The notes: a model not told the origin generated them from the letters alone. Numbered from the stretch's first letter, positions 8,720 to 16,699 are shown. The stretch: 37,097 nt of DNA from an uncultured Clostridia bacterium (GCA_947624715.1 CANQLO010000014.1:1-37097), one strand, 5' to 3'. Program-made: numbers and translations.

Positions 8720-8749
8720 ATGATACCATTTTCTTCCACGGTTAGTCAA
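8720..8749 (-). promoter_or_regulatory. Sigma-A promoter of the DUF6514-like gene
   Basis: On the minus strand TTGACT (8744-8749), 18 bases, TATCAT (8720-8725). The predicted start is about 25 bases before the ATG. Confidence 0.7.
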
Positions 8750-8841
8750 TAGTTTTTTATAAATTTTTTTACAATTTTTTCTATATAATTTTCTAAATTT
8801 TTGTAATTACTTATTTTACTACATTTACAGACATCTTATAC

Positions 8842-9213
8842 CTAAAAAATTTTTTCTAAAATTTCATTATTGTAATTATTTAAGTTAACCTTTCTTGCAA
8901 TTTCAATAATAAAAGCTTTTGTTGTTAATTTATCTTGTATATACATATTGAAATAACTGGTAATAACGTTTTCATCTGTATTAAAATACATCAGGTTAAT
9001 TAATTTATTTAGACACCAAAGTACATTTTTAGGTTGTGTATTATATTTTTTTGCAATGGGTGTGTATACATAATTATTGAAATTTTTTATAACACACTTA
9101 TCTTCAATGACTAATTTTATTGCATCTATCAAGTATTCATATGCAATAGAATTTCTTTTAAATTTAAATGTGTTTAATTCGATAATAACTCTTTCTTCGA
9201 CAAAATTCTCCAT
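8842..9213 (-). CDS. Stand-alone Spo0A C-terminal-domain protein
   Basis: A 123-aa protein that appears to consist of the Spo0A DNA-binding domain only, without the phosphoacceptor receiver domain. Family-typical stretches are YEYLIDAIKLVIEDK, the TPIAKKYNTQPKNVLWCLNK recognition region (compare YPxIAKKYxTTPSRVERAIR in Spo0A) and a closing KAFIIEIARKV like NSEFIAxxA. The ATG at 9213 has GGAAGGAG nine bases upstream; the frame extends to 9390 without a start signal. In Spo0A the recognition helix carries several Arg; here many are replaced (VLWCLNKL for VERAIRHA), so DNA specificity may differ. It is divergent from a secreted-protein gene. Its own 5' coding region contains an exact Spo0A box (9196-9203). 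Confidence 0.75.
   Translation of the reverse strand: MENFVEERVIIELNTFKFKRNSIAYEYLIDAIKLVIEDKCVIKNFNNYVYTPIAKKYNTQPKNVLWCLNKLINLMYFNTDENVITSYFNMYIQDKLTTKAFIIEIARKVNLNNYNNEILEKIF
9196..9203 (-). promoter_or_regulatory. Exact Spo0A-box sequence inside the 5' end of the Spo0A_C-like gene
   Basis: TTGTCGAA on the minus strand, which is the consensus 0A box. It overlaps codons 4-6 of the stand-alone Spo0A_C gene. It could serve in autoregulation or be a chance match: the codons (TTT GTC GAA) are unremarkable. Confidence 0.35.
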
Positions 9214-9394
9214 TTTTTCCAACTCCTTCCTACAAATTCCTATTTTATTGAAATTTATAGTAAAAGCAAATATTATTGTATTAAAGTTACATAATGTTGT
9301 ATTTAGTACATTTACTATCATATCGCAATAATTTTTGTGGTATGTTGTAATAAAGAGATTTAAAAAATTTACATCAAATGGAGGGTTCATCGCT

Positions 9395-9859
9395 ATGAAA
9401 AAGATGAAAAGAAGTTGTATGTGTCTCAGTCTCGTATTATTTATGTTCCTTTACAGCATGGTTCTTCCTGTTTCTGCAAAAGAAGCAGTTGAGAGCCACC
9501 GGACTGGTGATTTAGTTACCACGTCCGCACCCGGTACGGTAGAGCCGATGTATACTGGAGTTAAGGCTGGAGCTGCTGGATACATTCCGGCTTATTATGG
9601 TGAGTTATCCTGTACTCTTGGTAGTTATATTTCTTCAGGTTACATACAGGCAACAATTTCACCAAGTAATGCTACTGGAAATGTCTTCTGTAGTGTCATT
9701 TTACCAAACGGAGCATGTAAGGCTTTAGGTTCTGTTCCCGCTGCTGGCGGTTCTACTCAAAAAGTTCCTTTTTATACTTTGAAAACTGGAACATATACAT
9801 TTGTTTATGAATCAACTACCTCAGCAACTCTTTATGCTTCTGGATCTATTTTTCAATAA
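9395..9859 (+). CDS. Secreted protein of unknown family, G+C-richer than its surroundings
   Basis: A 154-aa protein with a clear Sec signal peptide (MKKMKR, then a hydrophobic core, cleavage likely after VSA near residue 28). The mature part is Ser/Thr/Gly-rich with regularly spaced hydrophobics (SGYIQATISPSN, GNVFCSVILP, TGTYTFVYEST), suggesting a small beta-sandwich; it has three cysteines. I recognise no family. Base use is unlike the neighbours: many C/G-ending codons (ACC, GTC, CCC, CGG), indicating transfer. It holds the only ordinary in-frame CGG codon I found in the window (9500-9502). ATG at 9395 follows GGAGG by ten bases; an upstream frame to 9335 lacks a signal. Confidence 0.75.
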   Translation: MKKMKRSCMCLSLVLFMFLYSMVLPVSAKEAVESHRTGDLVTTSAPGTVEPMYTGVKAGAAGYIPAYYGELSCTLGSYISSGYIQATISPSNATGNVFCSVILPNGACKALGSVPAAGGSTQKVPFYTLKTGTYTFVYESTTSATLYASGSIFQ

Positions 9860-9866
9860 AATATCT

Positions 9867-9900
9867 TGGGCTTATGGTTTTTCCATAAGCCCTTATTTTA
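9867..9900 (+). terminator. Strong terminator after the secreted-protein gene
   Basis: GGGCTTATGG and CCATAAGCCC form a perfect ten-pair stem with a five-T loop, followed by TTATTTTA. It separates two convergent genes and may weakly act on the minus strand too. Confidence 0.85.
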
Positions 9901-10872
9901 TTAACTTATTTTTGTATAATTTAATGGAACTTTTACATCATCATCTGTCACAGTATTAAGTTGTATATCATATACATTTCTATTATTTTGAGCATTTTTA
10001 TTTTCTTTCATATTGATAAAATGATTAATTGGTAAATAATTTTCTTTATTACATTCTATTGTTTCATTATTAATTGTTAAGAATATTGAATTATCTTTAT
10101 AATATGCAAAAATAATATTAAATTTAAATGCCCATTCTTTAAAATCAGTTGTTTCCTTATTTATCATGTTTGGAAAAAAATTATACATATATATTCCATT
10201 ATCATAATTTTCTGTTCTATATAAATTTACTTGAGAATATGATTTTTCTTCTTCATTTACAACATATCTATATTTATTATTTAAATCTAAATATGTTACT
10301 GTGCTTGATGCAACATAACCAAGATTGTTTGTTTCTATAATTTTATAATAACCATCTTTATACCAAACTTCCTTTGTTTCTTGTAATACACCATCAATTA
10401 AAGATTCTATCTTAAAATGATAATTATTTACACTCTTATATTGCTCCAATTTTGTACTTATTCCATTAAGTATAATAAGTTTATAACCTACATAAGCAAA
10501 GTAAAGAACAAATAAAATTATTAAAATTACGGCTATGCACTTCATAACAGCTTTAAAATTAATACGTTTAGCTACTTGTGGACTAAAGAAATCTTCCCCC
10601 AACTTTCTATCTAAGAGTTCGTCTATAGGAATATCTAATATTTCACTAATCTTTTTAATTTTCTGCGTTCTAGGCATAGCCGTGTTTAATTCCCACCTAG
10701 AAACCATTTGTCTACTTACACCCATCTTCTCAGCGAATGCTTCTTGAGACAAACCATTCTTTATTCTACCCTCGACAATTCTGTCGCCAAATGTTTTACC
10801 CTGAATTTTATTTTCTTTGTCTTTGCTTTCTTCCTTTTCTATTGTCTTAACATTACTTTCTTCTTTTTTCAT
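9901..10872 (-). CDS. Membrane-anchored XRE-family transcriptional regulator
   Basis: A 323-aa protein combining an N-terminal XRE helix-turn-helix (about residues 28-85; GLSQEAFAEKMGVSRQMVSRWE) with one membrane segment (about 109-133, VMKCIAVILIILFVLYFAYVGYKL) and an exported domain of ~190 residues. The first 25 residues are highly charged Lys/Glu. The exported half has repeated aromatic beta-like strands (YHFKIESLIDG, KYRYVVNEEEKSY) and could sense an outside or envelope signal, or be a separate exported function. Ligand and target are unknown. ATG supported by AAGGAGAG. Own promoter at 10930-10959. It converges with the secreted-protein gene, so a functional link is only positional. Confidence 0.8.
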   Translation of the reverse strand: MKKEESNVKTIEKEESKDKENKIQGKTFGDRIVEGRIKNGLSQEAFAEKMGVSRQMVSRWELNTAMPRTQKIKKISEILDIPIDELLDRKLGEDFFSPQVAKRINFKAVMKCIAVILIILFVLYFAYVGYKLIILNGISTKLEQYKSVNNYHFKIESLIDGVLQETKEVWYKDGYYKIIETNNLGYVASSTVTYLDLNNKYRYVVNEEEKSYSQVNLYRTENYDNGIYMYNFFPNMINKETTDFKEWAFKFNIIFAYYKDNSIFLTINNETIECNKENYLPINHFINMKENKNAQNNRNVYDIQLNTVTDDDVKVPLNYTKIS

Positions 10873-10929
10873 TTTACTCTCCTTCTTATAATATAGTACC
10901 TCCTTTTTCTAAATCTCTATATGCACCCT

Positions 10930-10959
10930 ATTATATGTATTTTCTATGACAACTTACAA
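10930..10959 (-). promoter_or_regulatory. Sigma-A promoter of the XRE regulator
   Basis: On the minus strand TTGTAA (10954-10959), 18 bases, TATAAT (10930-10935), about 50 bases before the start codon. The rest of the 10873-11288 gap holds this promoter, the tRNA-Arg terminator and otherwise only AT-rich sequence; no gene was seen. Confidence 0.65.
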
Positions 10960-11179
10960 GAAACTTTCGGTTTGCAATTTTAAAAATTTAGAAATTTTTT
11001 TAGAAATATTATACTTTTTTGTAAAAAAATGTAATATTTGAGGTCCAAATATATAATATCATAATTTTAAAAAAATGAAAGTATTTTTATTAATTTTTCT
11101 ATAAGTTTGTGTTAACATAACTAAAGTTTACACTATAATAAAACTTAAATAAAGTACGTATATTATACTTATTTTCAAT

Positions 11180-11210
11180 AAAAAAAATTATCTAAATATT
11201 ATTAGATAAT
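11180..11210 (-). terminator. Terminator after tRNA-Arg
   Basis: ATTATCTAA (11187-11195) and TTAGATAAT (11202-11210) pair perfectly over nine bases, and the minus strand continues into a T run. It lies about 80 bases past the tRNA-Arg 3' end. Confidence 0.65.
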
Positions 11211-11288
11211 TACTTAATTAATCTTAGAAATGTTTAAGGATTTTGAAAATGAAAACTCCTAACCCCCCTGATATTTCTAATAAAATCT

Positions 11289-11367
11289 TGGTGTCCCCGA
11301 GTGGAATCGAACCACCGACAGACCGGACTTAGGAGGTCCGCGCTCTATCCAACTGAGCTACGAGGAC
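11289..11367 (-). tRNA. tRNA-Arg (CCU)
   Basis: Seventy-nine bases including encoded CCA. Acceptor arms GTCCTCG and CGGGGAC pair; anticodon stem GGAC/GTCC closes the loop CTCCTAA, giving CCU, which reads AGG. T-loop TTCGATT is standard. It is the only arginine tRNA in the window and cannot read CGG. Confidence 0.93.
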
Positions 11368-11428
11368 ATATTTGTAGCTATTATACCATAAATTTAGAAT
11401 AATAGCTAACTAATATTTGAATTAAAAA

Positions 11429-12163
11429 TTATTTATTTTCTTCTTTCCATCCATTTATATTATTTCTTTTTATCGCTCCCATCAGTCCAGCTCTAAAACT
11501 TTTATTTTTCATTTCAAATTCTTTAATAAGATTTAATGTATATTCTCTAGTAGTTGATCCATCAATTGGACATACTTTGGGCATTACTTCAATGTTGCTT
11601 TTCTTTACAAAATTTTTTGTTATTTTTTCAGGTACATATATTAATGGCCTTATTAATGTTATATTAGATCTATCCATATAACTTACTGGTGCAAATGTAT
11701 TTAAGCTTCCTGCATAAATCATATTTAATAGAAAAGTTTCTATTGTATCGTCTTCATTATGTCCTAATGCAATTTTATTACATCCATTTTCTTTTGATAT
11801 AGAGTTTAACATTCCTCTTCTTAAATTAGCACATAATGAACATGGATTTTTTTCTTTTCTTTCATCAAACACAATTTCTTTTATATTTCCCGGAACTATT
11901 AATAATTCTGTTTCAGTTTCTTTGCATACTTTTTTTATTATATCTCTATCAAATTTTTCGAAACCGAGATCTATTGTCACTGCAATAAATTCAAAGTGTT
12001 TTGGATAAAAAATCTGTAAGCTCTTTAACGCATATAACAACGTAATTGAGTCCTTACCTCCTGAAAGAGCTACTGTAATTTTATCTCCATCTTCTATCAT
12101 ATTATAATCATCTACTGCTTTTCTTACTTTTCCTAATACTTTCTGAATTTCTTTATTCCACAA
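11429..12163 (-). CDS. TtcA/TilS-family tRNA-modifying PP-loop ATPase
   Basis: A 244-aa protein with the PP-loop ATP-pyrophosphatase motif SGGKDS (near residue 34), a CSLCANLRRG cysteine pair and the GHNEDDTIETFLLNM segment of the TtcA group, whose members put sulfur on tRNA (2-thiocytidine 32 in TtcA itself). A third Cys (PKVCPIDG) is present. Exact substrate cannot be read from sequence, as Clostridia carry several paralogues. It begins with TTG at 12163, inside the last codons of the phosphoglucomutase gene (11-base overlap), with GGAGG twelve bases upstream, so the two are translationally coupled. Confident at family level. Confidence 0.85.
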   Translation of the reverse strand: MWNKEIQKVLGKVRKAVDDYNMIEDGDKITVALSGGKDSITLLYALKSLQIFYPKHFEFIAVTIDLGFEKFDRDIIKKVCKETETELLIVPGNIKEIVFDERKEKNPCSLCANLRRGMLNSISKENGCNKIALGHNEDDTIETFLLNMIYAGSLNTFAPVSYMDRSNITLIRPLIYVPEKITKNFVKKSNIEVMPKVCPIDGSTTREYTLNLIKEFEMKNKSFRAGLMGAIKRNNINGWKEENK

Positions 12164-13871
12164 TTTTTTTCATTGCCTCCGTTAATTTTGCTAATTTCTC
12201 GTTTGCATCTTCTGAACTTAATCCTCTAACTCCCATATAAAATTTTATTTTTGGCTCAGTTCCAGATGGTCTAACAGCACACCAAGCATTATCTGTTAAA
12301 TCATAATATAGAACATTTGATGTTGGTAAATCTGTTTCTAACTTTTCTCCATTTGATTTTACTATTGTATGCTTTTGGTAGTCTCTAACTTCTAAAACAT
12401 CAAAATCAGCTAATTTACTTGGTGGGTTGTTTCGTATTCTATCCATTTTAGCTTTTATTTGTTCTGCCCCATCTGCTCCTTTTAATACTATTGAAATTTG
12501 TCCTTCTTTATAATATCCATATTTTTTATATATCTTGTTCATCTGCTCCCAAAGTGTTATACCTTTTGTTTTGTAATATGCTGCCGCTTCACAAATAGCC
12601 ATAATCGCTGATATTCCATCTTTGTCTCTTGCATGTGTACCTATCAAACAACCATAACTTTCTTCAAAACCAAATTGATAGCTATAAGAGTTTTGTTCTT
12701 CAAATTGTCTAATCTTTTCTCCTATCCATTTAAATCCTGTTAATGTTTCATATATTTTTAATCCATAATTTTTTGCAATAGCTTTTGCCATATCTGATGA
12801 TACTACTGTAGTAACAAATGCACCATTGCTAGGAAGTATACCTTTTTCTTTCTTTTGAGAAAGTTCATATTCTGCAATTAAAAGTGCTGACATATTTCCA
12901 GTATAAGATACATATTCCCCATTATCTCCCTTTGAGAAAACTCCCAATCTATCCGAATCTGGATCTGTTGCTAATACCACATCTGCATCTACTTTTTTTG
13001 CAAGTTCTAAAGCTAATTTAAAAGATTTCTTATCTTCAGGATTAGGATAACTTACTGTTGGAAAATCCCCATCTGGCATTTCTTGTTCTGGAACTACATA
13101 TACATGAGTAAATCCCAATTCTTTTAATACTCTTTGTACTGGCACATTTCCAGCTCCATGTAATGGAGTATAAACAATTTTTATACTGTCTTGTGCCTCT
13201 ATAATTGCATCTGGATTTAAAACTAATGATTTTAGAGTATTAATAAATTTATCATCAATTTCCTTTCCTATTTCAATATATAATCCTTGTTGAATTGCAT
13301 CTTCTTTGCTCATAGTTTTTATTTGTGAAAAATCTGTATTATTAACTTCTTCAATAATTTGTTTATCTCTAGGAGGAACAATTTGAGCACCATCATTCCA
13401 ATATACCTTATATCCATTGTATTCTGGAGGATTATGACTTGCTGTAATCATTATTCCTGCTGTACATTTTAATTCTCTTACTGTAAATGATAATTCAGGA
13501 ACTGGTCTTAATGATTCAAATACATATGTTTTTATTCCATTTGCATTTAAGCATAAAGCTGTTTCTTGGCTAAATTCTTTTGACATATGTCTTGAATCAT
13601 ATGCTATAGCTACACCTTTATCTTGAGCTTTCTCTTTTAAAATAAAATTTGCTAGTCCTTGAGTTGCTCTTCCGACTGTATATTTATTCATTCTATTAAG
13701 TCCAGCACCTATAACTCCTCTTAAACCTGCTGTTCCAAACTCTAACTCTTTATAAAATCTATCTTCAATTTCTTTTTCATTTTCTTTAATTGATTCTAAT
13801 TCTTCTCTTGTGTTTTCATCAAATATAGGATTATTCAACCATTCTTCATATTTTTTTAAATATTCAACCAT
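12153..13871 (-). CDS. pgcA: Alpha-phosphoglucomutase / phosphomannomutase
   Basis: A 572-aa enzyme of the alpha-D-phosphohexomutase superfamily interconverting hexose 1- and 6-phosphates, most likely glucose. The four family signatures are intact: the phosphoserine loop TASHNPPEYNGYKVYW (near residue 140), the metal loop DPDSDRLGV (near 304), the sugar loop GFEESYGC (near 400) and the phosphate loop RPSGTEPKIKFYMG (near 540). Length fits the PgcA/YbbT group. The UDP-sugar pyrophosphorylase upstream on the same strand uses a hexose 1-phosphate, so the pair could feed nucleotide-sugar synthesis for cell-wall polymers. Confidence 0.93.
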   Translation of the reverse strand: MVEYLKKYEEWLNNPIFDENTREELESIKENEKEIEDRFYKELEFGTAGLRGVIGAGLNRMNKYTVGRATQGLANFILKEKAQDKGVAIAYDSRHMSKEFSQETALCLNANGIKTYVFESLRPVPELSFTVRELKCTAGIMITASHNPPEYNGYKVYWNDGAQIVPPRDKQIIEEVNNTDFSQIKTMSKEDAIQQGLYIEIGKEIDDKFINTLKSLVLNPDAIIEAQDSIKIVYTPLHGAGNVPVQRVLKELGFTHVYVVPEQEMPDGDFPTVSYPNPEDKKSFKLALELAKKVDADVVLATDPDSDRLGVFSKGDNGEYVSYTGNMSALLIAEYELSQKKEKGILPSNGAFVTTVVSSDMAKAIAKNYGLKIYETLTGFKWIGEKIRQFEEQNSYSYQFGFEESYGCLIGTHARDKDGISAIMAICEAAAYYKTKGITLWEQMNKIYKKYGYYKEGQISIVLKGADGAEQIKAKMDRIRNNPPSKLADFDVLEVRDYQKHTIVKSNGEKLETDLPTSNVLYYDLTDNAWCAVRPSGTEPKIKFYMGVRGLSSEDANEKLAKLTEAMKKIVE

Positions 13872-13902
13872 TTAAACTCTCCTTTTTACTTTTACAATTT
13901 AA

Positions 13903-13968
13903 GAAAAAAAACAAGTCTTAAATAACTTATTTTTTTCTTAATAACTATATTTATGTAATTAACTTTTA
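13903..13968 (-). terminator. Possible terminator between the pyrophosphorylase and phosphoglucomutase genes
   Basis: Long A/T-rich hairpin: TTAAGAAAAAAA pairs with TTTTTTTCTTAA around an inner AAGT/ACTT stem. On the minus strand the 3' arm is T-rich. Low G+C makes the strength uncertain, so partial read-through into pgcA is possible. Confidence 0.4.
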
Positions 13969-13993
13969 TTGATGTGAATTGTAACCATAATAA

Positions 13994-15241
13994 CTATTTT
14001 TTATTATAAAAGTCATTATATAATTTTCTTGCAGTTTCAGGACTATCCACTCCTTCTGCATTTTTGACAGGAGCAAATTCATCTTCTCTTTTTACTCTTA
14101 ATATAGCTAAACTGTCAAGACATTCAAATGCATCAAACAAAAATGCTTCAAATTTATATGCATTTGGAGATTCTGGATTTACTAAAACACCATCTTCGTT
14201 AATGTACTTTGCTTTCTTGAAGGCTACATGATATGGAAGTTTCATTTGACCTACTTTTTCAATTGCTTGTAAACTAAACAAATTACAAAGTATGTGTGAC
14301 TCTCCATATTTTAGTTCTCCTGTTTCATCTCTTTCTTCTGCCATTTCAGGAGTTATTTCAGAATATTCTATAACACTAGGTCTTCCATTTCTTTTACAAA
14401 AAACTCCAACATTTTCTTCTGGATTTGCCTTAATAATGCTTTTTCCGGCAGCTAAAACTTTGTTTTTTACTGCTAATCCAATTAAAATAGGATCAACTGG
14501 TTTTACTAAAACATTATCAACTCCTCCAATGAATACCCACTCTATTCCTCTTGCTTTCATATCATAAACAATACCTTCTTTAAACATAGAATGGAATATT
14601 CCTCCATGACCATCAGCAGCTTCTTTAATTTTATGATTTTCGTCAATTAAAATCTTTCCCTCTTCTGATACCATAGGAAGTTTCCCTTGTTTGAAAAATG
14701 TTACACAGTTTTTTGGATAACCAAAATATTCATTTTTTTCAAAAAATTTTACTGTGTCTTCATTATTTTCATCACTTGTCATTATGTACCAAGGAATATC
14801 AATGTCATACTCATTTCTTGCTTCTTTTAAAATGTCTGTTAGGATTTCAAATATTGATTTATGTGTATCTAGTCCTAAATCAAATGTTCCTTTTGGACCA
14901 TTATGTCCTAGTCTTGTTCCTTGTCCTCCTGCCATTGTTACAACTGCTAATTTTCTTGCTTTAATCTCTTTTGTTCCAATTTCCTTTAATTCTTCAAATT
15001 CTTCTTTAGATAATTTTGCCTTGTCAACATATTCAATAGGTTCTATCTTTGAATTTACAAAAGTTGGTTCTTCTTTGCCTTTTTCATATAATGTTTTTAT
15101 TTGTTTATAATCAATAGTAAATAAGCTATCTAAAAAATCTTGCTTTTGATCTTCGCTTGTAAGCCTATTATATTCATCTAATAGTTGTTCCTGGCCATAT
15201 TTTTCTAAAGTCTGCCTAATTTGCTTTAACTTTTCGTCCAT
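13994..15241 (-). CDS. UDPGP type 1 family nucleotidyltransferase (UDP-sugar pyrophosphorylase)
   Basis: A 415-aa enzyme of the eukaryote-like UDPGP type 1 family. It joins UTP to a sugar 1-phosphate (glucose or N-acetylhexosamine). The nucleotide-binding loop is MAGGQGTRLGHNGPKG (near residues 101-116), followed by TSDENNEDTVKFFEKN, GGIFHSMF and the metal-binding region IGGVDNVLVKPVDP. N-terminal helices (about 1-95) match the family. Sugar specificity cannot be settled by eye. It has a 99-base structured leader (15242-15340) and precedes pgcA on the same strand. ATG is preceded by AAAGGAG. Confidence 0.88.
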   Translation of the reverse strand: MDEKLKQIRQTLEKYGQEQLLDEYNRLTSEDQKQDFLDSLFTIDYKQIKTLYEKGKEEPTFVNSKIEPIEYVDKAKLSKEEFEELKEIGTKEIKARKLAVVTMAGGQGTRLGHNGPKGTFDLGLDTHKSIFEILTDILKEARNEYDIDIPWYIMTSDENNEDTVKFFEKNEYFGYPKNCVTFFKQGKLPMVSEEGKILIDENHKIKEAADGHGGIFHSMFKEGIVYDMKARGIEWVFIGGVDNVLVKPVDPILIGLAVKNKVLAAGKSIIKANPEENVGVFCKRNGRPSVIEYSEITPEMAEERDETGELKYGESHILCNLFSLQAIEKVGQMKLPYHVAFKKAKYINEDGVLVNPESPNAYKFEAFLFDAFECLDSLAILRVKREDEFAPVKNAEGVDSPETARKLYNDFYNKK

Positions 15242-15340
15242 TTATTATTTCTCCTTTGCCACTTTTAATATATGGCTTCGGCCACGATAGACACTTTATG
15301 CCATTAACATCTAAAAAAGATACACTAATTTTTTTAGACT
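15242..15340 (-). promoter_or_regulatory. Structured 5' leader of the UDP-sugar pyrophosphorylase gene
   Basis: The predicted transcript starts near 15340. It can form a hairpin from TCTAAAAAA (15310-15318) with TTTTTTAGA (15330-15338), and a second G+C-rich one from TGGC-CGAA-GCCA (15273-15284), close before the ribosome site. I recognise no riboswitch class. It may be plain leader or a control element. Confidence 0.35.
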
Positions 15341-15346
15341 CCCTAT

Positions 15347-15375
15347 ATATTATAACATTATAGAAAATTAGTCAA
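15347..15375 (-). promoter_or_regulatory. Sigma-A promoter of the UDP-sugar pyrophosphorylase gene
   Basis: On the minus strand TTGACT (15370-15375), 17 bases, TAATAT (15347-15352). The -35 box overlaps the stop codon of the gene at 15368-15805. Confidence 0.7.
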
Positions 15376-15805
15376 TTACTTTTTCACCAGTTGTGTATAA
15401 AATTTTATCACTTTTTGATATTATATCCCTCATAAATTGTTTTTGATGCATAAAATTATAACAATTAATTATTTTTGCATTTGAATTTTTTTCTAAAAAA
15501 TCAAAAATATATTCATTTGCTTCTTCAATATATTCTAGATTTCCTTCTACTATAAATATTGTATTTTTTGATTGTTTAATTTCTTTTGCATATATATCTT
15601 TTGTTTCTTTAAAATCTATATCTTTTATTAAATCTACATCATATTTATATTTTTTTCTTAGCACTTTTAATTCATCTTCTATTTCATCTTGTAGAAAAGT
15701 TATTACTTTATATTTTTTTGATTTTTTCTCCTTTAAATATTCTAATAAAATAATACTTAAATGGTATTTACTAGCGTAAAAATTACATAATCTTTCTACT
15801 TTCAT
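15368..15805 (-). CDS. Hypothetical cytoplasmic protein
   Basis: A 145-aa protein without recognisable family, membrane segment or signal peptide. It is Lys/Glu/Ile-rich with alternating predicted helices and strands (YKVITFLQDEIEDEL, TIFIVEGNLEYIEEANEYIFDFLE, AKIINCYNFMHQ, DKILYTTGE), as in a small alpha/beta fold. ATG is preceded by AAGGAGAT. It is divergent from spoIIR and has its own strong promoter, so its expression need not be limited to sporulation. An imperfect Spo0A box lies upstream at 15886-15893. Confidence 0.65.
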   Translation of the reverse strand: MKVERLCNFYASKYHLSIILLEYLKEKKSKKYKVITFLQDEIEDELKVLRKKYKYDVDLIKDIDFKETKDIYAKEIKQSKNTIFIVEGNLEYIEEANEYIFDFLEKNSNAKIINCYNFMHQKQFMRDIISKSDKILYTTGEKVID

Positions 15806-15821
15806 TTGTATCTCCTTCCTT

Positions 15822-15855
15822 GGTAAATATTACCACTATATTACAAAGATGTCAA
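15822..15855 (-). promoter_or_regulatory. Sigma-A promoter with palindrome for the 15368-15805 gene
   Basis: On the minus strand TTGACA (15850-15855), 17 bases, TAATAT (15827-15832). A palindrome GGTAA-ATA-TTACC (15822-15834) overlaps the -10 box and could be a repressor site. Upstream, TTCGACAT (15886-15893) differs from a Spo0A box at one base. Confidence 0.7.
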
Positions 15856-15911
15856 TATTGTTACAACAAAAATCGTATACAAAAATTCGACATTAAATTT
15901 TTTCCAAAATA

Positions 15912-15940
15912 GTATAAAAATTTTTTTTAAGGTAATAATT
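15912..15940 (+). promoter_or_regulatory. Sigma-F-type promoter of spoIIR
   Basis: GTATA (15912-15916), 14 bases, GGTAATAATT (15931-15940). This resembles the sigma-F consensus (GYATA, about 15 bases, GGNNANANT). spoIIR is a known sigma-F target in Bacillus and Clostridium, which supports the call. Confidence 0.6.
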
Positions 15941-16000
15941 TTATTAAATAGAAATTTCATGTAAAAATGAAAATTAAATTTATTTTGAAAGGATGGTATA

Positions 16001-16699
16001 ATGGACAATAATTCAAATAAAAATAAGCAATTTATCTGTTTTAAAATTGGAAAATATCATTTTAATATTAAAAGAAATCTACTTATATTAATATTACTTT
16101 TTGCCATTTTTATAACATTATCTGCATCTTCTTATGCTAAAGAAGTATCTAGTGATCTGAGTTCTAGTGTATTTAGATTACATGTAATAGCTAATAGTGA
16201 TTCTAAAGAAGATCAAGATTTGAAATACAAGGTTAGAGATGCTTTAATTTCATATATGAATACATTAAGTATGGATTTATCTAATAAAAATGATGTTATA
16301 AGTTGTGCAAGAATTCATATAGAAGATTTCAAACAAATTGCTAATGATGTTATTAAAGAAAACGGATATAATTATGATGTTAATATAGAAATTGGTAATT
16401 TTGAGTTTCCTACAAAAACATATGGAGATATAAGCCTTCCTAGTGGATATTATGATGCTTTAAGAGTAAAGATTGGAAGTGCTAAAGGTCAAAACTGGTG
16501 GTGTGTAATGTTCCCTCCTCTATGCTTTGTAGATGTTACATCAGGAGTTGTTCCTGATGAGTCTAAAGAAAATTTGCAAGAAAATTTATCTGAAGAAGAT
16601 TATTCAGTAGTTTCAGAAAACAATATATTTGTAAAATTTAAATTTAAAATTGTAGAATTATTTAGAAACTTCAATTTCAAATTAGCAGACAATACTTAA
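16001..16699 (+). CDS. spoIIR: Stage II sporulation protein R
   Basis: SpoIIR is the signal made in the forespore and exported to the intermembrane space, where it triggers SpoIIGA to process pro-sigma-E in the mother cell. The 232-aa protein has one N-terminal membrane segment (about residues 29-46, used as a signal) followed by the family core: VFRLHVIANSDSKEDQDLKYKVRDA, then GYYDALRVKIGSAKGQNWWCVMFPPLCFVD. ATG follows AAAGGATGG. A short Lys/Asn-rich cytoplasmic N-terminus precedes the membrane segment. The upstream sequence resembles a sigma-F promoter. It is followed by murA on the same strand after 122 bases. Confidence 0.95.
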   Translation: MDNNSNKNKQFICFKIGKYHFNIKRNLLILILLFAIFITLSASSYAKEVSSDLSSSVFRLHVIANSDSKEDQDLKYKVRDALISYMNTLSMDLSNKNDVISCARIHIEDFKQIANDVIKENGYNYDVNIEIGNFEFPTKTYGDISLPSGYYDALRVKIGSAKGQNWWCVMFPPLCFVDVTSGVVPDESKENLQENLSEEDYSVVSENNIFVKFKFKIVELFRNFNFKLADNT

